This document shows, piece after piece, positions 34,785-35,402 of a DNA stretch of 35,402 nucleotides (position 1 is its first letter; each line of letters begins with the position of its first letter). The notes under the pieces were generated by a model. It made no database searches. It had not been told where the DNA came from and saw only the letters and a list, made by a program, of their open reading frames with translations. The position numbers were made by a program, and so were the translations under genes. The stretch comes from Cellvibrionaceae bacterium (GTDB lineage Bacteria > Pseudomonadota > Gammaproteobacteria > Pseudomonadales > Cellvibrionaceae): positions 1 to 35,402 of the forward strand of contig JANQJP010000035.1 in the NCBI GenBank assembly GCA_028281575.1. Direction: 5' to 3'.

Positions 34785-34855
34785 CTACCCGCGAAGCGGG
34801 GAGGGCGTTGAGCGTAAGCGAAACGACCCGAAGGGTGAGTGGCGTAGCCGCGAAT
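34785..34855. repeat. second hairpin-rich insert between T-loop halves
   Basis: 71 bases lie between GGTTCGA (34778-34784) and AATCCACCCC (34856 onward), the same T-loop break as in the upstream copy. The insert is a run of tiny stems with GAA-like loops: CCCGC-GAA-GCGGG, AGCG-TAAGCG, ACCC-GAA-GGGT and GGC-GTA-GCC. GACCCGAAGGG (34825-34835) matches the upstream insert. Just before it, GGTGG-ATGAGAT-CCACC (about 34758-34774) looks like a further altered T-arm. Confidence 0.7.
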
Positions 34856-34890
34856 AATCCACCCCCCTGCACCATATTAAGAAGCGAGCC
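34856..34890 (+). repeat. 35-bp direct repeat, second copy (detached tRNA-Tyr 3' end)
   Basis: Exact copy of 34686-34720, starting with 19 bases of the tRNA-Tyr 3' end including CCA. No tRNA body precedes it, apart from a GGTTCGA remnant 71 bases earlier. It may be a site for 3'-end processing enzymes within the operon transcript. The remaining 34891-35014 shows no gene. Confidence 0.9.
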
Positions 34891-35014
34891 ATCTGATGGA
34901 TGGCTTCGAGAGTAAAAGAGATTTTTTAAAACTCGTTATATGCGGGTTTTAGGTCGGCTGAGTGTTGGACCTGTTGAGCGAGTTAAAAACGAAGCTCTCG
35001 GTTTGGGCTAGTAG

Positions 35015-35088
<74 letters not shown>

Positions 35089-35123
35089 TTGAATACTCGT
35101 CTGTATAAGTGTTCAAGGTATAG

Positions 35124-35199
<76 letters not shown>

Positions 35200-35207
35200 T
35201 TTTATTG

Positions 35208-35240
35208 ACCCCCAGGGTTAGGCTCTGGTGGTATTTTTTT
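35208..35240 (+). terminator. terminator-like hairpin between tRNA-Thr and tuf
   Basis: ACCCCCAG (35208-35215) pairs with CTGGTGGT (35225-35232) with one mismatch, followed by A and seven T. It could partly terminate or mark a processing point between the tRNA part and the tuf message; a complete stop is unlikely because tuf has no other obvious promoter here. Confidence 0.45.
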
Positions 35241-35276
35241 GTGTGTGTTTAAGTCCCAATCGAGGAGACGTTAGCG

Positions 35277-35402
35277 ATGGCTAAGGAAAAATTTGAGCGT
35301 ACGAAACCCCACGTGAATGTGGGCACCATCGGTCACGTAGACCATGGTAAAACAACCCTGACAGCAGCGCTGACGCGCGTTTGCGCAGAAGTCTGGGGTG
35401 GC
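35277..35402 (+). CDS. tuf: elongation factor Tu, 5' part (runs off window)
   Basis: The visible 42 codons encode [29 protein letters not shown]..., the invariant EF-Tu start with the P-loop GHVDHGKT (about residues 19-26). EF-Tu delivers aminoacyl-tRNA to the ribosome. A good site (GAGGAG) precedes the ATG. The tRNA-Thr-Tyr-Gly-Thr-tuf order matches the E. coli tufB operon, so this is the tufB-position copy. The rest lies beyond the window. Confidence 0.97.
   Translation, partial: MAKEKFERTKPHVNVGTIGHVDHGKTTLTAALTRVCAEVWGG

Noticed and set aside
34447..34855. Group I intron or retron in the tRNA-Tyr region
   Set aside because: Inserts are only 71-136 bases, lack group I core elements or a reverse transcriptase, and the break is in the T-loop rather than the anticodon loop.

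Overview
The window looks like a chromosomal segment of a gammaproteobacterium, most likely a marine, polysaccharide-degrading member of the Cellvibrionales (Teredinibacter/Saccharophagus-like). That assignment is inference. It rests on a Pseudomonas-like gene order (prs / tRNA-Gln / lolB / TPR lipoprotein / hemA-prfA-prmC; birA-coaX-SPOR protein / tRNA-Thr-Tyr-Gly-Thr / tuf), a RegB/RegA-type redox two-component pair, and a gluconate locus carrying a remnant of a GH94 (cellobiose/cellobionate phosphorylase-type) enzyme.

Region 1 (1-4540) is AT-rich and accessory-like. It holds small membrane proteins, the leftover C-terminal end of a large 'DPETGAGAY' secreted/RHS- or transglutaminase-type protein, a DUF3592-like gene split by an in-frame amber codon, and a membrane-anchored beta-propeller protein. 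It reads like the decayed tail of a large surface-protein or polymorphic-toxin locus. Region 2 (4540-9700) has an unusual cysteine-rich PKD/multi-TM protein without a signal peptide, a secreted glycerophosphodiester phosphodiesterase and an exported S9 peptidase. Region 3 (9795-16405, minus strand) is housekeeping: tRNA-Met, ychF, pth, rplY, prs, tRNA-Gln, lolB and a TPR lipoprotein. ispE, normally between lolB and tRNA-Gln/prs, is not there. Region 4 (16600-25200) has hemA-prfA-prmC on the plus strand, then convergent regB-regA, a tandem M16 peptidase lipoprotein and a stand-alone receiver protein. Region 5 (25354-29535) encodes avtA, NAD-malic enzyme and alanine racemase. Region 6 (29540-31623) is a gluconate module: a GntR/LacI-type repressor and gluconokinase diverging around a 22-bp perfect palindromic operator, with a truncated GH94 gene directly after gntK. 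Region 7 (31664-end) is birA-coaX-SPOR, then a stable-RNA promoter driving tRNA-Thr(TGT), tRNA-Tyr, tRNA-Gly, tRNA-Thr(GGT) and tuf.

The most unusual structure is around tRNA-Tyr. A broken tRNA-Tyr copy lies upstream. A 35-nt copy containing the last 19 nt of the tRNA lies 170 nt downstream. Both damaged copies are interrupted at the same place in the T-loop by hairpin-rich inserts that share sequence. This resembles the rtT repeats behind E. coli tyrT but sits in the tufB-type tRNA operon. Other items for follow-up are the split DUF3592 gene, the missing ispE, the GH94 remnant beside gluconokinase, and a chain of compact hairpins next to tRNA-Met.
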